A stretch of DNA of 31,468 nt, taken from NCBI GenBank assembly GCA_035302345.1, contig DATGSS010000010.1, forward strand, positions 1 to 31,468. The letters run 5' to 3'. Positions 1 through 7,990 of this stretch are shown here, piece after piece (the first letter of the stretch is position 1; each line of letters opens with the position of its first letter). The position numbers and the translations under genes are program-made. This DNA comes from Paenalcaligenes sp035302345. Its GTDB lineage: Bacteria > Pseudomonadota > Gammaproteobacteria > Burkholderiales > Burkholderiaceae_B. The notes below the pieces were generated by a model. It was not told the origin of the DNA. It did not search any database and saw nothing but the letters and a program-made list of their open reading frames with translations.

Positions 1-53
1 CCCAGACCGACGATAATACCGCAAGCAAGGGCAACTAAAGCAACGTTGGTCAT
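1..53 (-). CDS. atpE: ATP synthase F0 subunit c, 5' end only (partial)
   Basis: Only the first 17 codons are in the window; the gene runs off the left edge. The translation begins MTNVALVALACGIIVGLG, the usual start of proteobacterial subunit c, the glycine-rich hairpin that forms the proton-carrying rotor ring in the inner membrane. The ATG at 51–53 (minus strand) has an AAGGAG ribosome-binding site at 59–64, five bases upstream. It lies about 106 bp downstream of atpB in the same direction, the standard atpI-atpB-atpE order. The gap contains a small inverted repeat (CGAGT/ACTCG, 129–144). The ion-binding carboxylate is outside the window. Confidence 0.93.
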   Translation of the reverse strand, partial: MTNVALVALACGIIVGL

Positions 54-159
54 GATAACTCCTTGGTTAAAAAGCTTATGAGTTTAAAGTTTAAAAAACA
101 ACGAAGCAGAACAATCTGCAATCCTGCCCGAGTTGACCGACTCGAGCAAGAGGAAAACA

Positions 160-1038
160 TTATTCAGTTTCATGTGCTTGGCCAATATAGACCAAGGTCA
201 GCATCATGAAAATAAAGGCCTGCAAGAGAACAATCAAGATATGGAAGATTGCCCAGGCCGAACCGGCAAGAATATGTCCAATACCCAAGCCGAGGTTGGC
301 AGCGCTAAAGCCTGTCCATGCACCACCCAACAGGGCAATCAACATGAACACCAACTCGCCGGCAAACATGTTTCCAAAGAGTCGCATGCCCAGGGAAACA
401 GTCTTGGCAGCATATTCAATCAGGTTTAATAGAATATTAAATGGTGCCAAAAAGATAATGGCGATACCGCTAGCGGTAAAGGGTGTAGTCAACAAGCCTT
501 TGGCAAAGCCAGCGGGCTTTTTGATCTTGATACCGTAATAAAGGGTCAGTAACAACACGCCCAACGACATTCCCATAGCCACGTTTAAGTCGGCGGTAGG
601 CAAAATACGGTGAAAATATAAAACATCGCCGTGCTCAGCCCCTAATCCTGTCGTAGAGAAAATCCATGGCAACAGGTCAACGGGCAATAAATCTAGCGTG
701 TTCATCGCTACCACCCAGAGAAACACTGTCAATGCCAATGGAGCTGCGAAACGACGCGTGGTGGCACTGGGCACAATTTGCTTGGCCTGGTCCTCGACCC
801 ACTCGACCAGCATTTCAACCGCCACCTGAAAACGCCCAGGTACGCCAGGCGTAGCGCGGCGTGAAGCACGTAAAAGGAAATATAGGGTGAGAAAGCCTGT
901 CAGCAATGACCAAAAGACCGAGTCATAGTTAATGATGCTGAAATCGGCCAGAACATCTTGCTTGACACCCGAGTTATTCAAGTGCACAAGGTGGTGCTGT
1001 ATATAACCTGACTGTGCTGAAACGTCACTAGCAGCCAT
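160..1038 (-). CDS. atpB: ATP synthase F0 subunit a
   Basis: Subunit a (292 residues) forms the stator half-channels that pass protons to the c-ring of the F1Fo ATP synthase in the inner membrane. The essential arginine is R219 within SLGMRLFGNMFAGE (residues 215–228), in the second-last long hydrophobic segment. The C-terminus IFMMLTLVYIGQAHE is typical of the family. Several hydrophobic segments are visible (about 42–56, 100–118, 150–172, 190–215, 225–245, 260–286). The length is normal for betaproteobacteria. The start is ATG at 1038 (MAASDVSAQSGYIQHHL), the family-like N-terminus. It sits between atpI (45 bp upstream) and atpE in one minus-strand operon. Confidence 0.97.
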   Translation of the reverse strand: MAASDVSAQSGYIQHHLVHLNNSGVKQDVLADFSIINYDSVFWSLLTGFLTLYFLLRASRRATPGVPGRFQVAVEMLVEWVEDQAKQIVPSATTRRFAAPLALTVFLWVVAMNTLDLLPVDLLPWIFSTTGLGAEHGDVLYFHRILPTADLNVAMGMSLGVLLLTLYYGIKIKKPAGFAKGLLTTPFTASGIAIIFLAPFNILLNLIEYAAKTVSLGMRLFGNMFAGELVFMLIALLGGAWTGFSAANLGLGIGHILAGSAWAIFHILIVLLQAFIFMMLTLVYIGQAHETE

Positions 1039-1083
1039 TTGTAATAAACCCTTGAAATCAGTGAAACCACAAGACCTAAGTGC

Positions 1084-1518
1084 TCATGGCAGCCTGCCTA
1101 TGGCAAGCAACAACACATAACCCTTTAGTACCGCCACTAGGCCAAACAACAATGCTGGCCACACAAGCCACGCATGATATTGCCAAGCGGCCAAACCTAG
1201 CAGCACTAAAGCGCTTCCTAGTTTAAAGGCCTCACCCACAAGAAACGTCGCTGCGTTTGCTGGGGCGCCACGCCACAAACCTGCCAAAAGGCGCAAAGCA
1301 AATAAAGCATTGGGCACAAAATATGCGCCCGCCCCTATTGCTGCGGAAAGGGCTGCAGTCAACCCTGCAACCCCATAAGTAATTAGTACGGCTACTAGCG
1401 CCAGCACCCCTTGGGCGCCTAACACCTGAACAATGCCCTGCTGAGAACGCCGCGCTAACTGCGCATGCTGCTGCGCGCTAAGCTTAACACGCGTTTCTTG
1501 GAAGTCCTCATCTCGCAT
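1084..1518 (-). CDS. atpI: ATP synthase subunit I (AtpI-family)
   Basis: A small four-segment membrane protein encoded at the head of the atp operon. AtpI proteins assist assembly of the c-ring and may affect Mg2+ supply; they are not part of the finished enzyme. From the ATG at 1518 the product is 144 residues, starting MRDEDFQETRVKLSAQQ, with four hydrophobic stretches and a GAYFVPNALFALRL motif typical of the family. The frame stays open up to a TTG at 1596, but the extra 26 residues look unlike the family and have no clear Shine-Dalgarno, so I prefer 1518. The site before 1518 is also weak (GGCGG). The identity rests mostly on position directly upstream of atpB plus topology. Confidence 0.82.
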   Translation of the reverse strand: MRDEDFQETRVKLSAQQHAQLARRSQQGIVQVLGAQGVLALVAVLITYGVAGLTAALSAAIGAGAYFVPNALFALRLLAGLWRGAPANAATFLVGEAFKLGSALVLLGLAAWQYHAWLVWPALLFGLVAVLKGYVLLLAIGRLP

Positions 1519-1619
1519 TGTAAAAACCGCCAGTACCAAACCAAAAAAGTATAGCGTTATTTCATTACAACTAGCAAATAAATAGCGCCAAACCAATACT
1601 ACTTGTGGACCATTTTCGC

Positions 1620-1641
1620 GGCGTTGGTTCTAGCCAACGCC
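1620..1641. promoter_or_regulatory. 8-bp inverted repeat upstream of atpI (possible operator)
   Basis: GGCGTTGG and CCAACGCC are perfect 8-bp arms separated by six bases. No T-run follows on either strand, so it does not look like an intrinsic terminator. On the minus strand a TTGACC box (1654–1659) lies just upstream, so the repeat falls about where a -10 element or transcription start would be. I see no good -10 hexamer, so promoter assignment is weak. It lies in the 250-bp gap between the crotonase gene and atpI. Confidence 0.35.
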
Positions 1642-1768
1642 GAGTGCCCAAAAGGTCAAACCCTTTAAAGATACGGGTTTCCACCTATTCTCAGCGTGCA
1701 GTACCTGTAAATATGATGTAAGGTCTCGCAACGCATAAAAACAACAATACTACTTTGGGATGATAGCG

Positions 1769-2545
1769 TTACTCATCCTTAAAATCCGGTTTGCGTTTTT
1801 CCACAAAGGCCGCCATGCCCTCTTTTTGGTCATGGGTAGCAAATAATGCGTGGAAATTGCGACGCTCGAACAGCAGGCCCTGTGATAATCCGCCCTCAAA
1901 GGCTTGATTCACACTTTCCTTGGCCATTATGGTCGCCACACTAGATTTATCTGCGATGAGTTGCGCCACCTCGAGCGTTTTGTCCAGCAGTTCATCTGCC
2001 GGCACCACACGGGATACCAGGCCCCATTGCTCGGCCTCGGTAGCGGTAATCATTCGCCCGGTCAAAACCATATCCATGGCTTTGGCCTTGCCGATGGCGC
2101 GTGGCAGACGCTGCGTACCACCATAGCCAGGTATGATGCCCAGGTTAATCTCGGGCTGGCCAAATTTGGCTGTGTCGGCGGCAATGATCATATCGCATAA
2201 CATGGCAAGTTCACAGCCCCCACCCAGTGCATATCCACCCACTGCAGCAATCATGGGCTTGCGAATACGCTCTAGGGCCTCCCAGTGGGCGCCCATATAG
2301 TCCGCCTTGTAGACATCTGTGTAACTCCAGTCTTTCATCGCCGCAATATCAACCCCGGCGGCAAATGCCCTTTCGTTGCCAGTGAGTACAATAACAGCAA
2401 TCTCATTGTCTGCATCAAACTCCTGACACTGAGCCAATAGCTGTCGCCCCACCTCGTCATTTAAGGCATTCATTACTTTGGGACGATCAATGCGAATCAA
2501 ACCAACGCGACCGTGGGTTTCAACCTGAATCATCTGCTCGCTCAC
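1769..2545 (-). CDS. Enoyl-CoA hydratase (crotonase family)
   Basis: A 258-residue crotonase-fold enzyme that probably hydrates 2-enoyl-CoA to 3-hydroxyacyl-CoA in fatty-acid or amino-acid breakdown in the cytoplasm. The oxyanion-hole glycines are in GYALGGGCEL (104–113). The two catalytic glutamates are E112 and E132 (FGQPEINLG), spaced 20 residues apart as in classical enoyl-CoA hydratases. The GIIPGYGGTQRLPR motif is also present. The start is GTG at 2545, chosen because AGGAGG (2550–2555) lies four bases upstream; the next ATG (2533) would be too far from it. It points the same way as atpI, 250 bp upstream of it, and is divergent from the M61 peptidase gene (57-bp gap). The exact substrate cannot be read from the sequence. 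Confidence 0.9.
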   Translation of the reverse strand: MSEQMIQVETHGRVGLIRIDRPKVMNALNDEVGRQLLAQCQEFDADNEIAVIVLTGNERAFAAGVDIAAMKDWSYTDVYKADYMGAHWEALERIRKPMIAAVGGYALGGGCELAMLCDMIIAADTAKFGQPEINLGIIPGYGGTQRLPRAIGKAKAMDMVLTGRMITATEAEQWGLVSRVVPADELLDKTLEVAQLIADKSSVATIMAKESVNQAFEGGLSQGLLFERRNFHALFATHDQKEGMAAFVEKRKPDFKDE

Positions 2546-2602
2546 GAGACCTCCTACAATACACGTTAAAATTATCTAATCTTGGAATTGCAAAAATAGT
2601 TT

Positions 2603-4402
2603 ATGACACAATCGCACTCTACGCCTATAGAATACGTTGTTTCCTTTCCAGACTTGGCCGGTCATCGCATCCATGTGCAAATGACCATTGCCCAACCTGA
2701 CCCCCAAGGGCAGGTACTTTTTCTGCCTGCGTGGATTCCAGGCAGTTACCTGATTCGAGACTTTTCCCGGCAAATAGAAACGATCCAGGCCACCTCAAAC
2801 GGCCACCTAGTGGACATTCAAAAGCATGGCGACCATGAATGGGTCTGCGCTCCATGCGAGGGCCCCCTCCAACTAAAGTATGTGATCTACGCTTGGGATC
2901 TGTCGGTGCGGACTGCGCGTGTGGATGACAATTATGCCTTTTTAAATGGCACCAGTGTTTTCCTAGGCGCTCGCGGGTTTGAAAATCACCCCCAAGTGGT
3001 ATGCATCGAGGCTCCGCAAACACACCCAGACTGGCAAGTGTACACGAGTCTGGCCTGTGCCGATGGCCACCCACAGGCTGCTCAGCGCCACCAGTTTGGT
3101 GCATATAGCGCGGTTGATTATGATGCGCTGTTGGATCATCCGATCTTATTAGGTCAGCCCTTGGTGACCCAATTCGAGGTACACGGTGCGCTGCACGAGC
3201 TGGTCTTTACCCAACCAGTCCCCGATATTGATTTAGAACGCATCCGACGCGATGTAGAAAAAATCTGTGCCACTCAGATTGAGCTCTTTGAGCCTGAAAC
3301 ACATGAAGTGCCCTTTCTGGACAGCGCTGATCGCTACACCTTTATCACAATGGTCACTGAAAATAGCTATGGTGGCCTAGAGCATCGTAGCTCGACGGCT
3401 TTGATGATCCCGCGTCATCATTTGCCTACATTGGCTCAGGCTGACGCGCCTGTCAGTAAAGAGTATCAATCCTTTTTAGGCTTGGTCAGCCACGAATATT
3501 TTCATACCTGGAACGTCAAACGCATCAAGCCCGCTGTATTTAGCCCCTACGATTTGCTACAGCCGAACCACACAGATCTGCTGTGGGTATTCGAGGGGTT
3601 TACCTCTTATTATGATGACCTACTTGTTTGGCGTGCTGGGGCTGTTTCGCGTCGGACCTATTTGGACCGCCTCGAGCAAATCATGGAGCACGTATACCGT
3701 GGCAGCGGCCGTTTCAAACAATCAATCGCTCAGAGCTCTTATGATGCGTGGACCCGTTTTTATAAGCAGGACGAAAACTCGCCTAATGCCATCGTCAGCT
3801 ACTACACCAAGGGGGCTTTGGCTGCTTTGGGCCTGGATCTGACCATACAGCAACGCACCCACGGCGAATACAGCCTAGATGACGTGATGCGTTACCTGTG
3901 GCAGCATTATGGCAAAAACTACTACCGCGGCCACCCCAAGGGCATCGCCGAGGATGAAATGCCAGCCATTATCAAAGCCGCCGTAGGCGTAGATTGCAGT
4001 GACTACATCGAACGTTATATGTATGGTTGCGATGATTTGCCTCTGCCCGAATTATTGCAAAAGCAAGGCATCGAAATGCGTTGGCAAGCACGCAACCCTG
4101 AGCCTAGCCTCAATGTATTATTTGAGGACACCCCTGGCGGGCTAAACATTCGTACCGCTTACGAGCAGGGTGCAGCGCACCGCGCAGGATTGTCTGCGGG
4201 TGATACCATCGTCGCGATTAATCAACTGCGCATTTCTAATCAGCAGGCACTCAAACAACTACTTAGTCGCTGTCAAGCCGATCAAGAGCTGCGGATACAT
4301 TTCTTCCGTGATGGGGTTTTACAAGAACGCCTAGTACGCTTGTTTCCAGCCCCTGAGGACAAATGCGTATTAACCGATAAGAGCATCCAAAACAATGAGT
4401 AA
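2603..4402 (+). CDS. M61 family metallopeptidase (glycyl aminopeptidase-like) with C-terminal PDZ domain
   Basis: The zinc motif HEYFH is at residues 297–301, within SHEYFHTWNVKRIKP, and the probable third ligand is E331 in WVFEGFTSYY. GGLEHRSS (257–264) is the conserved substrate-side motif of M61 enzymes. An N-terminal beta-rich domain (about 5–200) precedes the catalytic domain, and a PDZ domain covers roughly 490–590 (GGLNIRTAYEQGAAHRAGLS). The length of 599 matches the family. There is no signal peptide, so it is probably cytoplasmic. The last 8 bp overlap the start of the downstream reductase gene, which implies translational coupling with the pterin genes. The physiological substrate of bacterial M61 enzymes is poorly known and nothing here decides it. 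Confidence 0.9.
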   Translation: MTQSHSTPIEYVVSFPDLAGHRIHVQMTIAQPDPQGQVLFLPAWIPGSYLIRDFSRQIETIQATSNGHLVDIQKHGDHEWVCAPCEGPLQLKYVIYAWDLSVRTARVDDNYAFLNGTSVFLGARGFENHPQVVCIEAPQTHPDWQVYTSLACADGHPQAAQRHQFGAYSAVDYDALLDHPILLGQPLVTQFEVHGALHELVFTQPVPDIDLERIRRDVEKICATQIELFEPETHEVPFLDSADRYTFITMVTENSYGGLEHRSSTALMIPRHHLPTLAQADAPVSKEYQSFLGLVSHEYFHTWNVKRIKPAVFSPYDLLQPNHTDLLWVFEGFTSYYDDLLVWRAGAVSRRTYLDRLEQIMEHVYRGSGRFKQSIAQSSYDAWTRFYKQDENSPNAIVSYYTKGALAALGLDLTIQQRTHGEYSLDDVMRYLWQHYGKNYYRGHPKGIAEDEMPAIIKAAVGVDCSDYIERYMYGCDDLPLPELLQKQGIEMRWQARNPEPSLNVLFEDTPGGLNIRTAYEQGAAHRAGLSAGDTIVAINQLRISNQQALKQLLSRCQADQELRIHFFRDGVLQERLVRLFPAPEDKCVLTDKSIQNNE

Positions 4403-5198
4403 ACCGGCTGTTTCATCCCCCGATACACCCGTGACCACTGCACCTAAAACTGCCCTGATTACCGGGGCGGCCCATCGTCTGGGAAAAGCCATTGCACTGG
4501 CTTTGGCTCAGCAAGGCTGGGATATTGTTCTGCATTACAACAGCTCGGTTAGCCAAGCCGAGCAAACAGCAGAGCAAATCCGGGCTTTAGGTCGGCAGTG
4601 CTATCCCCTGGGCTTTAACTTGAGTGATGCACAGGCTGCTGACGCACTTTTTGAGGCAGCCTGCGAGCACGCCCCCAGCATTGATTTGCTGGTGAACAAT
4701 GCATCATTATTTGAGTACGATAGCGCGGCTGAGTTTTCCCCCGATCTACTGCAACAACATTTGGGTCCGAATCTCATCGCCCCACTGCAACTCACACAAC
4801 GCTTTAGTCAGCAACCACAGTTTTCTACTGCAGTCGAGCATGGCGTTGTTATCCATATGCTAGATCAAAAGCTTTGGCAGCTAAACCCTGACTTTTTTTC
4901 ATATAGCCTTTGCAAAGCGGCCTTGCAGTCTGCCGTGACCATGCAGGCACAGGCACTGGCCCCAAAGGTCCGTGTCATGGGCATTGCGCCAGGGCTCACC
5001 CTGCCCAGCCACCTACAAAGCCAAGAGGATTTTGACCGTACCCATCGGATGGCCCCTCTGGGCAGAGCCAGCACCCCACAAGACATTTGTCAGACGGTGC
5101 TGTATATTGCTCAGACCTCTAGCCTGACCGGCAGCACCATCATAGTAGATGGGGGCCAGCATTTAGTGGGCTTTGAGCGAGATTTCAGTCTTCTTTAA
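4395..5198 (+). CDS. Short-chain dehydrogenase, probable pteridine / dihydromonapterin reductase
   Basis: An NADPH-dependent SDR of 267 residues. The nucleotide-binding loop is TGAAHRLG (24–31), the TGxxxRxG form of pteridine reductases (PTR1, FolM) rather than the common TGxxxGIG. NNAS is at 101–104. Residues D157, Y170 and K174 have the spacing (13 and 4) of the catalytic D181, Y194 and K198 of trypanosomatid PTR1. The PGLTLPS loop and the SLTGSTIIVDGGQHL tail fit the family. folB follows 17 bp downstream, which supports a role in reducing dihydropterins for folate or monapterin. The start overlaps the M61 gene by 8 bp (ATGAGTAA). The family call is firm; the exact substrate is inferred. 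Confidence 0.83.
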   Translation: MSKPAVSSPDTPVTTAPKTALITGAAHRLGKAIALALAQQGWDIVLHYNSSVSQAEQTAEQIRALGRQCYPLGFNLSDAQAADALFEAACEHAPSIDLLVNNASLFEYDSAAEFSPDLLQQHLGPNLIAPLQLTQRFSQQPQFSTAVEHGVVIHMLDQKLWQLNPDFFSYSLCKAALQSAVTMQAQALAPKVRVMGIAPGLTLPSHLQSQEDFDRTHRMAPLGRASTPQDICQTVLYIAQTSSLTGSTIIVDGGQHLVGFERDFSLL

Positions 5199-5215
5199 TC
5201 AGGAAATAACACATC

Positions 5216-5599
5216 ATGTGTGCGCACCTTACGCCGGCAACGCGGCGCATTTTTTTTGAACGCATGGCCTTGCAGGCCAATATCGGCATCCTCGAGCATG
5301 AACTACAAGGCACGCAGCCCATCTACGTTGATGCCCAGTTTGATACCCTCATCGAGGGCCCAAGCAACGACCACGACATCAGTAGCGTGCTTGATTATCG
5401 GCACTTGCGCCAGCATATCATTCAGATCTGCACAACGCGCCATGTGAATTTGCTCGAGACCTTGGTCGAAGCGCTGTGCAGCAGTATTTTAGAGCGCTTT
5501 CCGAGTATCGTTTGGCTCAAGATACGCATCAGCAAGCCACAAGCCTTTGTCGACTGTGCTGCCGTGGGCATAGAAATGGAACAACGGCGCGCTAATTAG
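5216..5599 (+). CDS. folB: Dihydroneopterin aldolase
   Basis: A 127-residue cytoplasmic enzyme that cleaves 7,8-dihydroneopterin to 6-hydroxymethyl-dihydropterin in folate synthesis. GILEHE (24–29) carries the conserved Glu27. VLDYRHL holds Y61, ETLVEAL holds the pterin-anchoring E81, and KIRISKP holds the catalytic K107; the E81–K107 spacing of 26 equals E74–K100 of the S. aureus enzyme. The start ATG at 5216 has AGGAAA upstream. It follows the pteridine-reductase-like gene on the same strand and ends 22 bp from the convergent moeB. The N-terminus is a few residues longer than the usual form. Confidence 0.92.
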   Translation: MCAHLTPATRRIFFERMALQANIGILEHELQGTQPIYVDAQFDTLIEGPSNDHDISSVLDYRHLRQHIIQICTTRHVNLLETLVEALCSSILERFPSIVWLKIRISKPQAFVDCAAVGIEMEQRRAN

Positions 5600-5621
5600 G
5601 CGTGCGCATTTTCGGTAGGAA

Positions 5622-6386
5622 CTATTTTTGGGTGGCGCACACGGCGCATTGAGGATCTTTGCGAAAACGTACCGTATGCCATTGCATCTGCAGTGCGTCT
5701 AGGCTCATTAAGCGCCCAACCAAGGTCTCGCCAAAGCCACCCAAGACCTTGAGCGCCTCGGCAGCTTGGACGCAGCCCACAATCCCGACCAAAGGCCCCA
5801 ACACCCCGGTTGTGGCACACCGCAGCTCTTCGTAATCCTGCGCCTCAGGAAACAAACAGTGATAGCAGGGCGCGTCTGGATCACGCATATCAAACACGCT
5901 CATTTGTCCTGCAAAACGGATGCCCGCCCCCGAAACTAAAGGTTTACGATGCGCGACACAAGCACGGTTAATCGCGTGACGGGTCGCAAAATTGTCAGTG
6001 CAATCGAGCACCACATCATGCTCGGCGACCAATGGGAGTAGATCGTCATAATCAAGGCGCTGCGTGATGGGATGGACGATGACCTCGGGATTAAGATCCA
6101 CAAGCGTTTGTTGCCCCGAAACAGCCTTGTTGACCCCCACCCGGTGGCTATCATGCAAAATCTGCCGCTGCAGATTGCTGAGCTCGACCTCGTCGTCATC
6201 CACCAAGGTCAGGCTATGTACCCCCGCCGCAGCCAAATATAAAGCCGCAGGTGAGCCCAGCCCACCTGCCCCTACGATTAAAACCCGCGCTCGACTGATT
6301 CGTTGCTGGGCCTCGATGCCAAACTCATCTAGCAGGATATGACGCGCATAACGCATCAATTGATCATTAGACAACTCACTGCTCAT
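5622..6386 (-). CDS. moeB: Molybdopterin-synthase / sulfur-carrier adenylyltransferase (MoeB/ThiF, E1-like)
   Basis: A 254-residue E1-like enzyme that adenylates the C-terminal glycine of a sulfur-carrier protein (MoaD or ThiS). The ATP loop GAGGLGSP is at 39–46, and DDDEVELSNLQRQ (63–75) has the usual acidic and arginine residues. DCTDNFATR is at 128–136. Zinc cysteines are C174/C177 (CYHC) and C247/C250 (CAVC); C190 in RCATTGVLGP is the catalytic-loop cysteine. There is no C-terminal rhodanese domain. MoeB and ThiF cannot be separated by sequence alone, and one protein may serve both pathways. It starts 8 bp after ctpA as the last gene of the gpmA–envC–ctpA–moeB run. Confidence 0.85.
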   Translation of the reverse strand: MSSELSNDQLMRYARHILLDEFGIEAQQRISRARVLIVGAGGLGSPAALYLAAAGVHSLTLVDDDEVELSNLQRQILHDSHRVGVNKAVSGQQTLVDLNPEVIVHPITQRLDYDDLLPLVAEHDVVLDCTDNFATRHAINRACVAHRKPLVSGAGIRFAGQMSVFDMRDPDAPCYHCLFPEAQDYEELRCATTGVLGPLVGIVGCVQAAEALKVLGGFGETLVGRLMSLDALQMQWHTVRFRKDPQCAVCATQK

Positions 6387-6394
6387 GGCCTGCC

Positions 6395-7903
6395 CTAATT
6401 AATTTCTACCGGTGTAATCCCCTCGGGGGTAATACGGAAGCGTCGTTCTTTAGTTGGTGTTACCGAGGATCGCCCACTACGGGGTTGAGTTTTTTTTTCA
6501 GCTTGCTCATCACCATCTTCGAGCAATTTTTCTTGGGCCGCGACCCACTCGGGATCAGTTTTTTTGACCTCGCGCCCTAATAACTGATTGATGGCCTGCT
6601 GCAGCTGGAAGTCGTCATCACCACCAAATTCAAACATCTTTGGCTCTTTGACGTAATTATCATCATCGTCAACAGCGTCCTCCTCGTTTTCATTGTGCAA
6701 ATGACGTTGTAAGTCGCCCTCGCGTGGGATACGGAATAGGTTACCCTCGGCGGTGTCATCCACATAGATATCCGGAGCCACCCCAGTCACCTGTATAGAA
6801 CGTCCATTGGGCGTGTAATACAAGGCAGTGGTGAGTTTGATGCCGGACTCGTCGTCGAGGGGTAAAATGCTTTGTACCGAGCCCTTTCCAAAGCTACGGT
6901 TCCCCAGCACGGTCGCGCGGCCATGGTCTTGCAAAGCACCCGCTACAATCTCCGAGGCCGAGGCCGAACCTGCATTGATCAGGACGACGACAGGCACATC
7001 ACTAACCCAGTCGAGATCTTTGAGCAATGCCATTTGCTGATTGCTGGCACCCAGTACCTGGGCTAGTGGACGCACGTAGTACTCACGATTTGATGCCGGG
7101 ATGCGCCCTTTGGTAGAGACGACTAGATCGCCTTTGTCTAAGAACACGGACGAAACACCAATCGCGCTCTCGAGTAGGCCACCAGGATCATTACGCAGGT
7201 CTAGTACCAGCCCCTTGGGCGCCTGCCCCTCGCTGAGCTCGTGTAGCTGTTGGATCAAATCACTGGCAGTGCGCTCTTGGAATTGAGAAATCCGCACATA
7301 TAAAAGGTCATCATCCAACGCATGGCCACGTACGCTTTCTACACGAATATGGTCGCGTTCGATTTGAACATCAAAAGGCTCTTCGACGCCGACACGCTTG
7401 ATGGTCAAGGTGACCTCGGTCTGAGGCTCGCCACGCATACGTTTGACGGCCTCGTTAAGTCCTAGATCCTGTGTTGACTCACCATCAATATGCGTGATGA
7501 TGTCACCGGCCAAAATACCGGCTCGGGCAGCAGGAGTGTCCTCTATGGGAGAAATCACTTTGGGTTGGCCTTTTTCTAACCCAATTTCTATCCCCAAACC
7601 ACCGAAACCACCCTGAGTCATGCTTTCCATATCCTTAAATGCCTCGGCATCTAAATAGGCCGAATGTGGGTCAAGATCGGAAAACATGCCTTTGATGGCA
7701 TCATTGATGAGTTGTTCGTCAGGGACTTGCTCGACGTAGCTGCTTTTAATCGCAGAAAACACGTTGGCAAACTGCTGTAGCTCGCGCAGGGGCAGCGGTA
7801 CATTGCCCCGCTGAGCCATTGCGGTGAGCGTCAAGCTAATAAGTAAACCTGCTAATACACCAATAAAAACGAGACCAAATGCGCGGAATCTGCGAGTGCT
7901 CAT
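6395..7903 (-). CDS. ctpA: S41 family C-terminal processing peptidase
   Basis: A periplasmic serine protease of 502 residues from the ATG at 7903. An N-terminal membrane/signal segment (about 5–30) is followed by a PDZ domain (about 90–175) and the S41 catalytic core. The nucleophile region GSASASEI is at 312–319 and the general-base lysine is K340 in SFGKGSVQ. LDLRNDPGGLLE is the usual strand motif. An acidic stretch (NENEEDAVDDDD) and a basic proline-containing tail follow the core. The frame is open to a GTG at 7945, but the ATG at 7903 places the hydrophobic segment at the very N-terminus. It follows envC by 87 bp; CtpA-type proteases often control the level of cell-wall hydrolases, which fits this pairing. 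Confidence 0.93.
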   Translation of the reverse strand: MSTRRFRAFGLVFIGVLAGLLISLTLTAMAQRGNVPLPLRELQQFANVFSAIKSSYVEQVPDEQLINDAIKGMFSDLDPHSAYLDAEAFKDMESMTQGGFGGLGIEIGLEKGQPKVISPIEDTPAARAGILAGDIITHIDGESTQDLGLNEAVKRMRGEPQTEVTLTIKRVGVEEPFDVQIERDHIRVESVRGHALDDDLLYVRISQFQERTASDLIQQLHELSEGQAPKGLVLDLRNDPGGLLESAIGVSSVFLDKGDLVVSTKGRIPASNREYYVRPLAQVLGASNQQMALLKDLDWVSDVPVVVLINAGSASASEIVAGALQDHGRATVLGNRSFGKGSVQSILPLDDESGIKLTTALYYTPNGRSIQVTGVAPDIYVDDTAEGNLFRIPREGDLQRHLHNENEEDAVDDDDNYVKEPKMFEFGGDDDFQLQQAINQLLGREVKKTDPEWVAAQEKLLEDGDEQAEKKTQPRSGRSSVTPTKERRFRITPEGITPVEIN

Positions 7904-7990
7904 GCACGTACCTATCTCAGCAAGTGAAGTAAAAGAGAAAGCCACATTGTAATATGGTTTGATCTACAGGGGCTAGCTTAGGGCAACCCT

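Noticed and set aside
133..538. Plus-strand open frames (98 and 110 codons) over atpB
   Set aside because: Both lie antisense to the well-supported atpB coding region and show no recognisable domain.
5602..5640. GTGCGC/GCGCAC inverted repeat between folB and moeB as a terminator
   Set aside because: The arms are 27 bases apart, the repeat overlaps the moeB coding end and no T-run follows.
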